Shown here in pieces: positions 10,976 through 24,282 of a stretch of 64,000 bases of DNA (position 1 is its first letter; the number at the start of each line of letters is the position of its first letter). Origin of the DNA: Kudoa neothunni (taxonomy: Eukaryota > Cnidaria); NCBI GenBank assembly GCA_964304625.1, contig OZ199840.1, positions 2,232,001 through 2,296,000 on the forward strand, written 5' to 3'. The notes beneath the pieces are model-generated. The model was not told where the DNA came from. It saw only the letters and a list, made by a program, of their open reading frames with translations, and searched no databases. The position numbers were made by a program, and so were the translations under genes.

Positions 10976-13059
10976 GAGTTCTAGAGAGGAAATTTTAAAC
11001 GCTCAGTAATGTTTATTGATTTTTAAAAATATTAAATGAGGTTCATGCGTCTCATTATTGGGGGTAAGTTAATTAAAATACAATTTGTCCTACGAATTAA
11101 TTTCTCTTTTAAAATTTTTCAATGTTTCTTACATTATAAAAATTTATAATTATAGAAAAATAAGAATATTTTGAAGTATTCATCAATAGCATAGAGATCT
11201 CACGTGAATTCGAATATGCTCGACGTAAGATTTACTTCCAGTTTAAAATAATTTTTGTTGGTGTAAAATTTATTAAGTTAATTTTTTTATAATATAAAAA
11301 CGTGAAAATTTTTCAAAAACGAAGTAAATTAACAGGAGGAATTGTAGGAAACAACATTTCCGATTGTTTAAGCGATACCGCCCGATAATGGCACACATAT
11401 CGTACCTTAGTCCAACTTTGTGTAAAACCATATTAGAGACTTTATCAGCTGATATTTGCAAGTTTAGTCTTAATTATACATTTAATAGACCACATGTCGA
11501 TATTTTCTTAAATTCAAGCTGAAACGATCTAAATCTTTATGTTTTTTATACTTTATTAAAAATCAAATTTTTATCACAAAAATGTACCTGGATATTTTAG
11601 ATATATTTGAAATTAAAACGATTGATATTTACTTATCCTCTTTTCCTTTTTTTATCCAATATTTATTAGTTTTTACTTTTCTGCATAATATCAGGGTCAC
11701 ATTGAAAATATGCCACAATAAAGTGCATGAGATTACATGATGCTACATTTTGATGATTATTATTATTCTTTTGTCGGAACGGTAATTAGGTCTATTTTTT
11801 CGCGTATCTAGAAACTTAAAATATATTTTTCACTGCAGATTCTTTCTTCATATGAAAAAATAACGTGAACAGACTTAAAGGACACGTGGGATGATTAATT
11901 AAATAAAATAATCTGATAATTCGATTTATATATTCTGATTAAACATCGAAATAATAAAAATAATTCGCATAACGTACACCAATGTATTAACATTTGATTT
12001 AAAATGTTGAAAGAATTTGATGGAGACAGCTTCAGAATTCACAGTTGAACAAAAATCATGAATTTACATGGGGATAATCTAATTTTTTGTCAATCTGATT
12101 TGTGCGCTATCAAAATGACTACTAATTTAGATCCGTATTCATGTTGTGATATTTTACTGAATAAAAGGAACCTTTCCTATCTATGTTTTATTTCCTTTAT
12201 ATTTTAGTAAAATGCTACAAATTACAAAAAAAATGGTTACGTAAAAACATTGTGAAAGGACCCCAAGCGTGAACCATGGTTTGCGCTAATCAGTTATAAA
12301 TAAAATTACTGAATTCATTATTGTTGTTCTTTGTTATATTAAAGCTGTTAATAGATGTATATTTATACGATTAGTTGTTGGCTTATCTGTCATATTTAAA
12401 AAAATTCTTTTAACCCCGCATAAATTGCACTTGACCATTTGATCCTCGGTTGCTTCTTTAAAAAAACAATCAACATAACTAACAATCCTTATGAAATTTT
12501 AATAAACTTTGTAAAACTCAAATTCCCTAATAAAAACCAAAGAAGTGATGATAAAATTCTAAAAATACGTGACAAAAATATGTGATGCATTTCACGTCCA
12601 TCACGCGGATGACATGACATGTGTAGAAACCCTATTTTTAATTATGTTCTAAATTTGATAAAAGTAAAATTACAACTTAATAGATGGAGCAGCAGCGGAA
12701 AATAATAGTTATCTACATGCATTATTTTATTATATTCAATGTCACATGATGCAAATAATCTTAGTATTGTCAGCGCTAATCTGCCTACAATAAGTTTATA
12801 CTTCCAATTCACCAGTTTATGAGTAAGCAGACGACCCCGTTATATTTTTGTTGTTAATGCGGTATTTTTTTAAAGTATAATAAAAGACTTGTTAAGTAAA
12901 AAAAGTCCCTGTATAAGGAGAAGATTTTTTCGTACACACATACACGATTAATTTATGTATACAGACAGAGTAGATAGATGCCATAAGATTAATTAAAATA
13001 CTATAAGGATTCAAATTCGTTGATTATATGGAATTTTGTCTTGAGGCTTTTATCGACAC
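10976..13059. other. AT-rich intergenic DNA, no gene seen
   Basis: No ORF above about 60 codons has recognisable content. No terminal repeats were found. Confidence 0.5.
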
Positions 13060-13546
13060 CAAAAACGACAGTTGTATAATTAATTCGGAGCTTCTCGGAG
13101 GGTTAATAGTCGTCGGAACCACGTTTTGCTCATTTGATTCAATGGTGGGTGGTTGATGCTCGGTTGGACGCTTTTGAAGGTAATACATCCTCAAAGATTG
13201 TGCTTGCGTTGTTTCTGAACGTGTGAATTCTTCATAGAACTAATTTATGGTCATGTTGGATTCATTATTATGCTTGGTTAGGATTGCATGAATGTCATTC
13301 ACGTATGTTTGTTTGATTTTGGATAGATTTAGTTTTTCTTCATAATAATAAAACTTTGATGTTTTAGATAATAGGTCTCTTGTGGTGAAATTCGATTTGG
13401 AAGTTGGTTATCGAAAGTTGAAGTCTTGGTTGAATCTACGCGGTCATTCATCAGAATTACATCTGACAGGTTGTGGTCGATTTCGTTTATTGTTTAATAC
13501 TCGGGTTAATGGTTCTTTTAGGAGGTTATTGTCCTTTGCACGCGCA
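13060..13546 (-). pseudogene. Decayed ORF of an unidentified repeat family, copy 1
   Basis: Read on the minus strand, one frame runs about 160 codons with about three interruptions. It opens with DNNLLKEPLTRVLNN, followed by an Arg/Pro-rich stretch and a Tyr/Lys-rich helical part (KFYYYEEKLNLSKIKQTYV). A 60-70 bp block at its 5' end recurs nearly unchanged at about 19345-19410, so it belongs to a repeated element. Basic and Asn-rich content would fit a nucleic-acid-binding first ORF of a retroelement. I do not recognise the family. Confidence 0.4.
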
Positions 13547-13569
13547 CTAGAGTTTCTTGTTATTTAGTC

Positions 13570-16495
13570 TTTTTTGTATGTTTATATTATAGTTATGTAG
13601 TAACTACGTATATTAATCAATTATATTATAGATATTTATATTTTTTATGTATAATTAGTGTACTATAATAGGTCAGTTGACACGTATGCATACCTTTATT
13701 TTTTCAATGATATGCGTTGCTATTTGCTTTTGTGTGTTTTCAATATAAAATAAAATTCATAATCCGATTGTATAAATTGTATTTAAATAGGTTATCATGT
13801 TAATGCTTAAAAACTGATGGAATGTATGTAAATATTATCACAAATTTTTTGATGGCATATAAACACTGATTGCAAAACCATTGTTTATAAGCCGACATCA
13901 TTTATTCCTTTTTAATAATATTTAAATCCAACTTACCATAATAGAAACATAAAAATTGTAAATTAATCTTATAAAGTTTTTATTTTTTGGCATTTAGTAT
14001 TATATATACGAGAGGGTGAATTTAAATTTATCCTGAGTCTTAAGATTTAATATGATGTAAGCTTTAAAAAATGATTAACGATAATAAGTAATATGATTAT
14101 AATAAATTAAAATCAATATCACAATTTTTCGATCTATTCTGTTACACTTAATAAAAATACGACAGTAATATACATGCATTTTTTAAATGTTTCCTATACT
14201 TCTTATATTATTATTATTATTATTATTTAATTTTATATAAACCATATCATGTACAATTAATAAGTAAAATTTCTCTACACATAACAATGTTATAATTTGT
14301 TAATTATTTCTAATCATTAAACTGCAGTTTGATTCTATATTTACCAGCGATGAGATTTATTAATTTTGATGGGGTACAATTTTTGAATAAATCCTTATGA
14401 CTATTCCCCATAAAGTGAATTATATGGGTTAGAATAGTATGTAACCGATTTCCTGTTATACCTTTGACCAAAAATACTTAAAATGCAACGATGATCAATT
14501 TTTGTAATTTTATGAACGCTTCAAGAATATATAATGTGATACTTTTTTGAAATTTATATCCAAATACAAATAACCAACTATTTATTAAAATATTCCGTTT
14601 TTTAACTTTACTAAACATTTGAAATGTATTATTTGTGATTGTATCTAATAAATCCATTATTTTATTTAAAAAGTCTATATCAATCATTAAGGCGGATTAT
14701 AACCTGTTAAAACCATTGAATATGCCATCTTCCATCAACCTATCGTCTTTAATTTCCGTCAACACTTTATTAAAACGAGCAAATACATGTATCCCGGGAC
14801 GAGTTTATGGAAATTACTTAACTTAGTTATTACCGAATCCTGTTGAATAATTTAGAAATTTCCAAAGAAAAATTTATTGTTTCATAAACTTATATTTTTT
14901 CTAATTTAATTAACTGTAACGGTAATAACACATTCTTTAGTAGTTAAATATTTTTGTTGATTTAAGATAGATCGAGATTTAAAACCTGAAAAAAATTATT
15001 TTTATTAATAAATTAAATTTTACCTGCCCCTCAAATTTTTTTAAGCATTGTCCAGAAAGCAAACCTTATCATTGACGGGAATAGTCATTTTTTGATGAAC
15101 CTTTTGGTAGATGACTTTCATTTTCAATAAGGTTAGCTAATTTCATAAGATACAATTATATCTTCTATCATCCTCAATACAGTAGTCAAAAAAAATACAC
15201 AAAGGAATTGAAGCAGAATCAATTCTGATCTGTAAATTTTAATTTATACATTTGTTTCCATTTCCTAGCATATATAATAGGTAAAAACATGCCAGATTAA
15301 TTAATGAATATATATGTTTATGTGCGAAATAGCGGTTAAGTTGTTTTTAAATTAAATGTTGCATATAATTTTGGACGAGAATGAGTTTTTGGGTAATTAT
15401 ATATTTATTTATTTGACGTAATTAATTCTAATCATGTTTAATGTATTTATTTTAACCCTAAAAATACTTAAGATAATATCTATGTGTATGTGTAGTTGGT
15501 TGTAAAATTCAATTTGTAGATCGATGATTCAAGTATTATCATGAAATAAAACAGGAAACTAATATTATGGCCATATAAAAAATTTATTAACTAAAATAAA
15601 ATTATTTTATTACAAATACAAGAATACAGATCTATATACGTACGTTAAAAGTGAAAACCCCATAATATAAACCCATGGGTGGCTAAAAGCGCATGCGAAT
15701 GTAACGAATTTGTCAAAGATAAGATGTTTTGTATGTAATAGGAAAGATAGTTTGTTAAAAATATTCCTATCCTTTCCTAAACATCATAGCTGTAGTAATT
15801 TATAAATATCTTTCATATTATATTATTCCAATTTGTAATGACTTAAATAATTAAATAATACGTTTGTGAAAACAATTAATAATGGTAATAAACGTTGTTA
15901 TGTTCTTAATAAATAAAAGATCGGTTAAATTTACAAAAAAAAACAAAAGTAACTAGGTAAGAATAAATTGTTGTCACAAGATTGGCGAAAGGTATGACAT
16001 GTATCCTGAAAACCTAAACGTAATCAAAAGTTGCTAAAAAAATATCTGCAGTTATTGGATATTTCTATAAGTAATTCTTGTTCTGAAAACCTAAAGGTAG
16101 TATTAATTGATGCGAAGGCGGAGAAAATGCAATATTTAATGCTAAAAAGGAACATTCATTACACGGAAAGGTTTTGATTTAAGTTTGAAAAATATATACT
16201 GAGTGATAATGAGAATTAAAAATAATCTAAGGGAGACAAAATGATACATTTCAAGTGATCTGTAAATACACGGAAATGACACATATGATCACACATTTTT
16301 CAATATCGATAATCTGGAACTTCTATCTAATAGCAATTTTTTCCTGTAATCATTATCAGCGACAGCACAACAATTAGAACAACTAATATCTTACAGTATT
16401 TCAAGATCTAAATGCAACTTTTTTTTTCGTTAGATATTTAAACTAATTATGGATTACTTCCATATTTATACATTTTGGGAAATATGATTCAGCAT
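13570..16495. other. AT-rich intergenic DNA with a short ATT microsatellite
   Basis: No gene is supported. A run of about eight ATT/TTA units is at 14205-14227. Short ORFs around 14478-14826 overlap on both strands and have no domain content. Confidence 0.5.
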
Positions 16496-16497
16496 GA

Positions 16498-17400
16498 TTT
16501 GAATAATTATTCAAATGATTAACAGAAACTTTCGCTGGGCTCTCCGTAATAGCAGAAATCAATTGTTCGTGATTTTGAGGATATCTGTTTCTCACAATGG
16601 TTTTCACTTGGTGATAAAACTCCTTAATAGGATTGAGGAAAGGGGAAAAAATATGGTGGCAAAAACAGGAGTTTGTGATTGCTAGATTCTACAAGCTCAG
16701 TTATTGTATTTGTTTTATGGAACCGAACATTATCCATTATGAGGAGAGCACGTTCGACCCTCTCGTTAGCCAGATCATCAAATAACTTGCTGATGAAGTT
16801 ATAAAATATACCTTGGTTAACGGACCCATTCTCCAAATGGAAAGTCCAAACCTTTTTAGCATTTATAGCAGCTATTAATGTTATATTTTTTGAGCGTACG
16901 CTCTTTACTTTGAGATTCGCTCTTGTTCCAGAGGGTGACCGCCCAAATGATCGTCGCATGGATAATGAAAATCACTGACGAATACGTGGGCTTATTTTGT
17001 AAATACTCAAGCACACAACTATTTGATATAGATAAACACCAAAACTATAATACCTTTTTTCTTTTTATTATGTTATTTGGCGAATTTCTAGCTATTGGGA
17101 CTATCTGAATCCGTTTCAAGGTATAATGAAGGTCACGTAAGCATTTACTTACAGTTTGTCTGGTTACATCGATAATAAGTTCGTCCAGAAGTTTTTTAGC
17201 GATTGTTTCCTAGGTAACGATGCAATCGTCATCCACTAATCCACGAATATACTGATTGTGAGATTCATCCAATTTCGATCTTATGTCCCTTTTTTCTACT
17301 ATTTCAGCCCTATTGTCTAAGCTTTTGCTTAATATTCTTCCAATGGTGGATTTATGCACGCCCGCCTTTTCGGCAATAAAACTGTTAGCATAATTTTCCT
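16498..17400 (-). pseudogene. Tc1/mariner-IS630-like DDE transposase, broken
   Basis: On the minus strand the order is: helix-turn-helix N-terminus (ENYANSFIAEKAGVHKSTIGRIL) near 17390; a second helical domain near 17150-17280; the RRSFGRSPSG block after the first catalytic region near 16960; the second catalytic block ALLIMDNVRFHKTN near 16740; and PPYF-SPFLNPIKEFYHQVK near 16650-16600. These are hallmarks of the DDE_3/IS630-Tc1 group. It is dead: a stop near 17210, a frame change near 16960 that removes the usual first Asp block, and a one-base slip in a T run near 16657. The usual NPIE third acidic position reads NPIK here, with Glu one place later. Terminal inverted repeats were not found. 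Confidence 0.8.
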
Positions 17401-17879
17401 AATAAATGTAAACTAAGAAAGGAAACAAAATAATTTCTTTCGGTAACGTGACAACAAGATTCCTAACTTCATCGCTGAGAGTAAGGTGTTTTCTTTTAAG
17501 AAGGTTATTGTCGAGTGCTGACTTTTAACGTAGCGTGCGCTGAATTTACATAAAAATTAAAGTTAAATGTCAACCAATTTCGTATTTGATTGAGATTAAT
17601 CTTCAGAATTCATCTTGATTTATATATAAGAATCATTATTTAAATGATGACATTGACGCAAAAATGAAGGCATTTAACTAGTTAGTAAGGTGAGCTTGGT
17701 ATTTCAACTTGATTAAATTCGAATAGTTTATTTTATGAGAGGGAACGTGTGATTGGCGCTTAAATTATTTAATTTTCAATTAAAATATAATCTATTTAGT
17801 TCCTGTATGAAAATTATACGTCCACGCTTATGGGTTGCATTTATATCTTGAAATACTGTATAAAGCGAAATGCAGGTAG

Positions 17880-19195
17880 GGGAATTGGGGTTACTCTATA
17901 TACCAGTTATATTGTTTGGATATGGCCTGAACGAAGAATGTATCATAATACCGATGGTAACTCTCACATTAAGTTTTCAACATATCCATTTTTAATTTAA
18001 CATCTTTACTCCGAGGATCATTATTAGGATTGCGTAAATAAAAAATGGTTTCTTGTTCAACTGCGCTTTGTCTCTCGTAAATTTTTAATAAAAGTTAATA
18101 GACTTGAATAAATCTTGCATAAAAATGTCTATGGAAACTCTCTGCAATATTGGAGGATAGAGATGTGTCATTATGGGTTCGAGAATGAGCATTTCATGAT
18201 TCAGCGTGGTATTTGTTACTATTAATAAAGTTCTCAAAATAACTAAAGAATAAATTCAAATTCTTTATTTCAATTTTTTCGGCTTGTAGAAGTAATTTTT
18301 CAAATTCTGTTTTCACGCAATCTTTCGGTACTAAGGCTAACGAAGTAACGCACTTGACAAAAAGTTTAAACTCACTATCTTCCCGCTAACACTTCGATAG
18401 ACCCAATTTATGCAGTGTCGATTAACGCACTGGCCAAGATCTAGCCAAGATGGAACAAGCAGAAGAACACATTTTGTTTTGTTTCTTATTTAAATGCATT
18501 TTACATTGCAACCTCAAAATCTATGTTAATGTTGTTGGGAAGTTCCAGGTTTCCTTTTTCTCTTTAAATTTGAATAATACGGTCATAGCTGCTCTCCGAC
18601 TTATCCGTCATTAAAATTAACACCAACGGTAATATTTTGTTAAAAACGTGGCCATGAATTGTGTACATTTAGGAGAAAGTTCTCGGAACAACCTTGAATG
18701 TTTCGTCGCAAACCCAAAATTTTTGAATGTTTTAGGTGCGAAGGATTTTCTTCTGATGCAAACATAATAATTCTATTACTATCCCCGGATCCAGGATCGT
18801 ATATACGAAATTTTTTGTTCCTAATGTCATCGTCATCATCGATCGATCCGCACAGATTTGTGCCAGGATTTACATCAATGCTCTTTCGTTTTCTTATATC
18901 TCGAATCACTTGATAAACGGACTTTTTGGGAATATTTGGACATCTTTTTGATTAGTTACAATATCATACACTTTATAGGTTGGATATACAGTATTTTCTG
19001 CGATATGCTTGATTCTATTCTTGAAAAATTGCTTTTTTTCTTCCTCGGATACTAAATGATTATGAAAACCTAACGTATCCAACCTCTCTATCTGTTCTGT
19101 CGGAAATGTTCTTAGCCCTACCTTTACATCCCCGTTTTTGTCACCTTCAATATTGACAAACGTTTGTTTTATAATCTTTATTGTAAAAAATCCAT
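17880..19195 (-). pseudogene. FLYWCH/MULE-type transposase relic
   Basis: Minus-strand frames show, from the right, a FLYWCH-like end (LGFHNHLVSEEEKKQFFK), then PTYKVYDIVTNQKD and a linker (QVIRDIRKRKSIDVNPG), then the MULE core: FLLNVHNSWP, KILPLVLILMTDKSESSYDRI, DFEVAM-NAF, VFFCLFHL. The C-terminal part has NIAESFHRHFYARF. The order matches the Phantom/MULE families that carry FLYWCH fingers. Several stops and frame changes (near 18905, 18650, 18560 and beyond) make it a pseudogene. It differs from the SWIM-type MULE at 6118-7760, so two MULE lineages are present. Confidence 0.68.
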
Positions 19196-19199
19196 TTTA

Positions 19200-20040
19200 A
19201 AAGTCTGTCATTTTTTTTCGTTTTAGTATAGTAAAATCAGCATTAATTTCTTGGTTAATTATTTTACACGCATACCGACGATCGTTTACGAACATGCGCG
19301 CATGGGCGTTTCCGGAGAGAATTATTCGTCCCGTATTACATTACAGGTGGTGGTCGATTTTTTTGTTATAATACTCGGGTTAATGGTTCTTTTAGGAGGT
19401 TATTGTCTCTTTTCTAATGTAATGATATTTTGTCGTATTCTTCCTAATTATTGAATCAATTAGAACCGATTCTTGGCTTTTTGGGGTTTTCAGCTTCCAG
19501 TTGTGTAGCCTTGTTACGAGTATTGTCGTTGACGTTATCGATGGATTGTTGGTTGAATGAAGATTTGGAATTGAATAGATGGTCTGGATTGTTCTTTGGT
19601 GTTGATACATTTAATAAACCTTTGTATTCGATATTGTTATCGTTAATGTTGTTATCATTAAGATTCTCATTATTCGGATCCGGAGTGGGTTGTTAGATAC
19701 GGTTTAATCTTGTAATGGCTTGCGTCAAATCTCATCTCATTTCCTCTTGTGATTGTAATGATGGATCGTCGAACAGCTGTGACAATGTGATTTCTTCGTT
19801 GGTGTTGTTGATTTCTTCATTATTGTTAGAATCATGGTCATTGATTTTTGTTTGTGTGCATCAATAATCATTAAACTCGACGACTTGATGAGATACTAAT
19901 TGATGCTTTCTCCTTATTATCATTGTTTAGTTTCCTTTTCTCATCTTATCTGTTATTGTTATACATAATATAGAAGCCTCTTCGTCCTGCTCAACATCAT
20001 CATCGTTTGGCTCCAAGGGTAACTTGTTTTTTTAGCCACG
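19200..20040 (-). pseudogene. Decayed Asn-rich ORF of an unidentified repeat family, copy 2
   Basis: One minus-strand frame can be followed for roughly 270 codons, with about ten interruptions. The first part is acidic (PNDDDVEQDEEAS), the middle very Asn-rich (ENLNDNNINDNNIEYKG), and the end carries the same DNNLLKEPLTRVL block seen at 13060-13546. The two copies overlap only in that block: this one preserves what lies upstream and the other what lies downstream. Function unknown; a retroelement first ORF is possible. Confidence 0.4.
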
Positions 20041-21885
20041 TTGGACTTTGATAGATTTAAACTTAATAGTGCTGTAAATAACCAGTTACTTGTACTATTC
20101 ATGCTGAATGGCATTGATAAGATTAATTTAATTCTGGTGGCGTTTGGATAATTTTGGTATCGTTATTGTTTGTATTAATTTGCGATGCATCGGTGTTGCA
20201 TCATTAACTGTTTAGAGTCTACAACTAGTTTCGGCAATATTTTTATTTATTACTAACGCAAACTTTCCAGCGTTGTTTTGGAATGATTTTACATAGAGGC
20301 GTTCCTTAATTACATTCAAAAAATATACTGTTTCAAATTAACCTATAAATTATAAAAGCTGTAAAACTGAAACAAATCTAAAGCATCATAATTAACGACT
20401 TGGATTTTGAAATTTAAATTCTGATCATTTTCATTTCAGTGCAGGGATGTACTAATCCCGACGTTCAATTTACGATATCGTGGCCCGGCACCAACGCTAA
20501 TTAATTTAAGGTCCGCGTCATATTTTTCTGCTTTCTAAAATAATTTAAATTACCTCAAAGTGGTGTCTAAAACGTTATTTGTTGGTCCGGGGATTTTTCA
20601 AAGCCGATTCTGGCCCGGCTTGAAGCTTGAAAGGTTTTTGCCGTACTTTTTTGGGAGGTAAACAAAGATATAGACAGAAGAAAATTTACAAAAATTGATT
20701 TTTATTATTTACATTAATATCTCTTGGACTGGCACAAACATAAGTGCACTCTTTCTCAAAAACACAAACGAATCGCGTTAATATCTACCTGACTATTGTG
20801 AACAACATAATTATTTTAAAGAAGGAATAAAAATAAACCGTCTACATTAAATTTAATTACTGAAAATGAAACTTTGTGAACGTTTTCAACAAAATTAAGA
20901 ACATTTGTTTGTTGACAATATGACATTAATAACCTAAATTATACTGTAAACAAAACGATTCAGTAAGCTAATGAATTATAACTTTTTATGCTTTTGAATT
21001 ATTTATCGAAACGAATAAAATACCGATTATAAACTTGAAGATATAAGTCTAATAATTATAAGATATAAAATGTATAAAAATTAAAATTTTGACATCTATA
21101 TAAGAATAAAGCCCATATTAATTATTTCAGATAACTTAATGAAGGATCTTCGTTTGATTTGAACAAACGCATGTAACATATAAGCGGGAAATTAGGGTTT
21201 CTCTATTTAATAAGATTTTTAGAGTTTTAAATCAATGTATCCATTCTTTTTCAGACAAACATCATTTAGTTCAAAAAACCAATCAACCGTAGATAACAAA
21301 TTATGGTTTAATTTGATGATTTTTATGTGAGTTTAGCTTGAAAATATTCAGTAACGATTAAAGGTCAATCGATTTTCTCTACGGAAGGTTCAAATTTAAA
21401 GATAAACATATTATTCAATCGCTTGTGAATAATTTATTTATTTAACTGTTATCAGATTAGTAGACTATGCTTAACAAAAAAGGGTGCCTTTTTAATAGTA
21501 ATAGTTTATCCAGATCTTAAAATTATTTGTGGGATGAAGGAATCATATTTTTATACATTTTTCATATCTTAATGAATCAATTTTGGCCTGACAAATACTA
21601 AATATTATTTCATTTAAAACTTTCATGTTAGAAAATAATTAGATTTTTGATGCTTAAATTTTACTTAACAAATTATTTAAGTTTCGAAAATCATTACAAT
21701 GATTTGAACCATTTTACGGTATAAAATCTTTGGTGATCTGGAAAATTGGTAAAACATGTTCATAAAATAAATATACAACTTTATGCTATCAACACGATAA
21801 TAAAAAATTGGAACATTACTGGAATTCCAGCAGAACATAGAACATGATTGGTTTTTAACGTTTGTCAAAAATTAGACTATTAAAA
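20041..21885. other. AT-rich DNA with a GC-richer patch at about 20440-20660
   Basis: No gene is supported. The patch starts with CAGGGATGTACTAATCCC and contains several GGCCCGGC-like palindromic words. It could be one end of a non-autonomous hAT-type element, but no matching right end or 8-bp duplication was found. Confidence 0.35.
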
Positions 21886-22408
21886 ACTCTACAAACACCC
21901 TACATTGTTTTTAGAATGCATATAGAAACCCAAATTATGTTTTATTTAAAATGGTCATAATCATTTCGCTTAACTATATCCATAACACTTGAAAAATGAA
22001 AATGCATCCTAAATAATTTGGTTACGTTTCAAATTTTAAGTGAAATGCAACATCTCGTGTAAATATGACTCTAATGGCATTATCTGCCTTAAAATAACTC
22101 CAAACAGGCGTATGTAACATTTCTAAACATTATACATCATAATTAGAAAATTCTCGTTATATTATATGCAGTTTGTAAAGTTTATTCTTATTGGGTATCA
22201 CTTTGAAGTAAACAAACATTAATATTACGCAGGTATTCTTTTGATAACGATATTGATTATATTTATACTTTTAAGTAATTGATTGATTTTTATTGTTTGT
22301 CTATTCAAATACAAACTTACAGTTATACTGAAAGAAAGTTTCTTCGGGGCACACACGTACTGCTGCAAACTGACACACACGGACAGACATAAGAACTTAA
22401 TTATTATA
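21886..22408 (+). repeat. Dispersed repeat family A, copy 2
   Basis: Same-orientation match to 9975-10530. It ends in CACACACGGACAGACATAAG and a TATA-rich tail at about 22408. The tail abuts Gypsy reverse-transcriptase sequence at about 22431, so this repeat appears to have landed in, or replaced the end of, the Gypsy fragment to its right. Confidence 0.6.
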
Positions 22409-22430
22409 TAGATATAGATTTCCACAAGAT

Positions 22431-24282
22431 GTGCTCCATGAATATTTGGAAAGTGGGGGGCATTGATTAACCCAAACGGCATTACATTGAATTCAAACAA
22501 CCCATATGGCGTCGCGAATGCAGTTTTCTTACGGTCTGGTCTGCTCTGATACACTTATTTGTCAATAACTGGATTTCAGGTCTAATGTTGAGAAAATGCT
22601 TGTCACTTATAACAATTCGAAGTCGTCCTCTATTCTAGGAATGGAGTAACGATCTTTCTTTGTGACAGCATTTAACTTTCTATAATCTATGCACATCCTG
22701 CGATTATCATCTTTCTTCTTGACTATTACAATGAGAGACTACCGAGGACTACTACTATTCCAGATGATTCCCGCTTCTAGCATTTGTTGGATTTGCATCG
22801 ATACGTCCATTTTCAATGATATTGGAAGACGTCTACAGGATTGCTTTATTGTAAATTAAATGGCATTTGTTGAGAGTGGTAGTTTATCTGAAACTACTTT
22901 TTTATGGCATTTGATTACATTTCTCATAAAAGTGTTGCTATTACATCGTTTCATCGAGTAGTTGATTTCTTCTCTTTGCATCGTTATTGAGGTGTTATTT
23001 ATGCTGATCGCATTGTTACCGCTATCAATGATGACGTTAAATTTTTTTAAAAAGACGAATCGAATGATTCCATCGTATGGCAGGTTTTTAGTAGCAAGGA
23101 ATTTTTGTTTGAGACATGTCTCGTATGTAGAATACACAATCAGCCGTTTTGTTGACATTAAGCATGGAACCGTTGATGTAATAAGGCTAATATCACAGTT
23201 AGAATATTTTAAGCTTTTGAAAACATTTTTGTCAACTAGAGGGATGTATGTACCAGAATTCAAAAGAAAAAAATAATAACCATCAGCAAAAAAACGTTAT
23301 TAATGGAAGATTAAGATTCTCGCAGGTTAGTGTTGATGCAGGTCGTCCCCGAGCTGCATAATGAGGAGACCTTCGAGAGTTTAAACGACAAACTTTTGAA
23401 TATGTCCTTGTTTTTGGCATTTATAACAAGTGACTAGTCTATCTCTTTCTTTTTGAATTTGATTATCCGTTGAACTGTTCTTTTCAACGCGGCCAATCTA
23501 TCGGAGATATCTCTCAATATTGTTTGGATCTTTGTGTTTTTCTCTTTAAGCGAGCTCATAGAGTTCACTTTCAAACGGTCATGTTTGGTCTCGTTGAGGA
23601 TTCTGCAAACATCTGTTATCGCCTCATCTAATTTGTTAGGTTTTCCTACCTTCTACATAAACTTCTTGGTCTCAGGTTCCAGTCCAGAGACGAACCTTTT
23701 CAGTAAAATGTCACAATTTTTCCTTTGGAGACGACTTAAGGAACAGCTTTTTCAATTCCACAGCATAAGCATAAGCTTGGAGCGGTTCATTGTCGTGATG
23801 ACTATCCATTAAAAATTAGGTCCAGGACTCCCGTCAAAATCCAATAGCACCAGTGCCTTTGCCTGGGGATTCCTTTAGAAGAGAAACAGTGCAACGTTGC
23901 TTTGTAAACAAGGTTTCATATGCGTTCGACAAGAAGTCATCCAATAAAGTTGGCACAGATGTCAGCACGCGCTCGTCGACCCAATTATGATGATTTGCTA
24001 GGGCAAGAATTTGTCGCCACACGCTTTCATCATTGTTGACATTCATTTTCGGTTACCCTATGTTCTAATTGTCCAATTTTCCGTTTACCCCTGTAACCAA
24101 TGTTACGACGTGAGAAACTCACGATAACAACCAACAGAACAATTCCTCACTACATGCGCGCTACTCGTTGTCATAAGGGGATTACAACCGTAACAAGTCC
24201 TAACGAAGATAGATGTTTGATATCAAGTAAGTGTCAGTTTTGCTCAGATCCATTTCGGTGTCCAGTTGGGCTGTGCCCAACA
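22431..24282 (-). mobile_element. Second Ty3/Gypsy element, 5' part only
   Basis: A fossil fragment read right to left: LTR (24101-24282), Gag region (about 23300-24060), protease-like region (about 22860-23260) and the first part of the reverse transcriptase (about 22431-22790). RT blocks are VKKKDDNRRMCIDYRKLN and FATPYGLFEFNVMPFGLINAP, clearly Ty3/Gypsy and different from the element at 1-4276. The rest of Pol and the 3' LTR are missing at the junction with repeat A. It is broken, with several interruptions, and lies inside a Penelope-like element, so it is younger than that host element. Confidence 0.85.
24101..24282 (-). repeat. 5' LTR of the second Gypsy element
   Basis: On the minus strand it starts TGTTGGGCACAGCCCAACTG and ends GTCGTAACA; both the palindromic TGTTGGGCACAGCCCAA start and the CA end are common in Gypsy LTRs. 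TTGGTTACAGGGG follows at once, in the primer-binding position. Length is 182 bp. Penelope-like coding sequence runs up to its outer edge at 24283, which fixes that boundary well. Confidence 0.65.

Noticed and set aside
14205-14227. Direct repeats considered as a CRISPR-like array
   Set aside because: It is a plain ATT microsatellite with no spacers.
20441-20660. Possible hAT-type left end (CAGGGATGTACTAATCCC) with GC-rich palindromic words
   Set aside because: No matching right end, no 8-bp duplication and no transposase were found, so the class cannot be supported.
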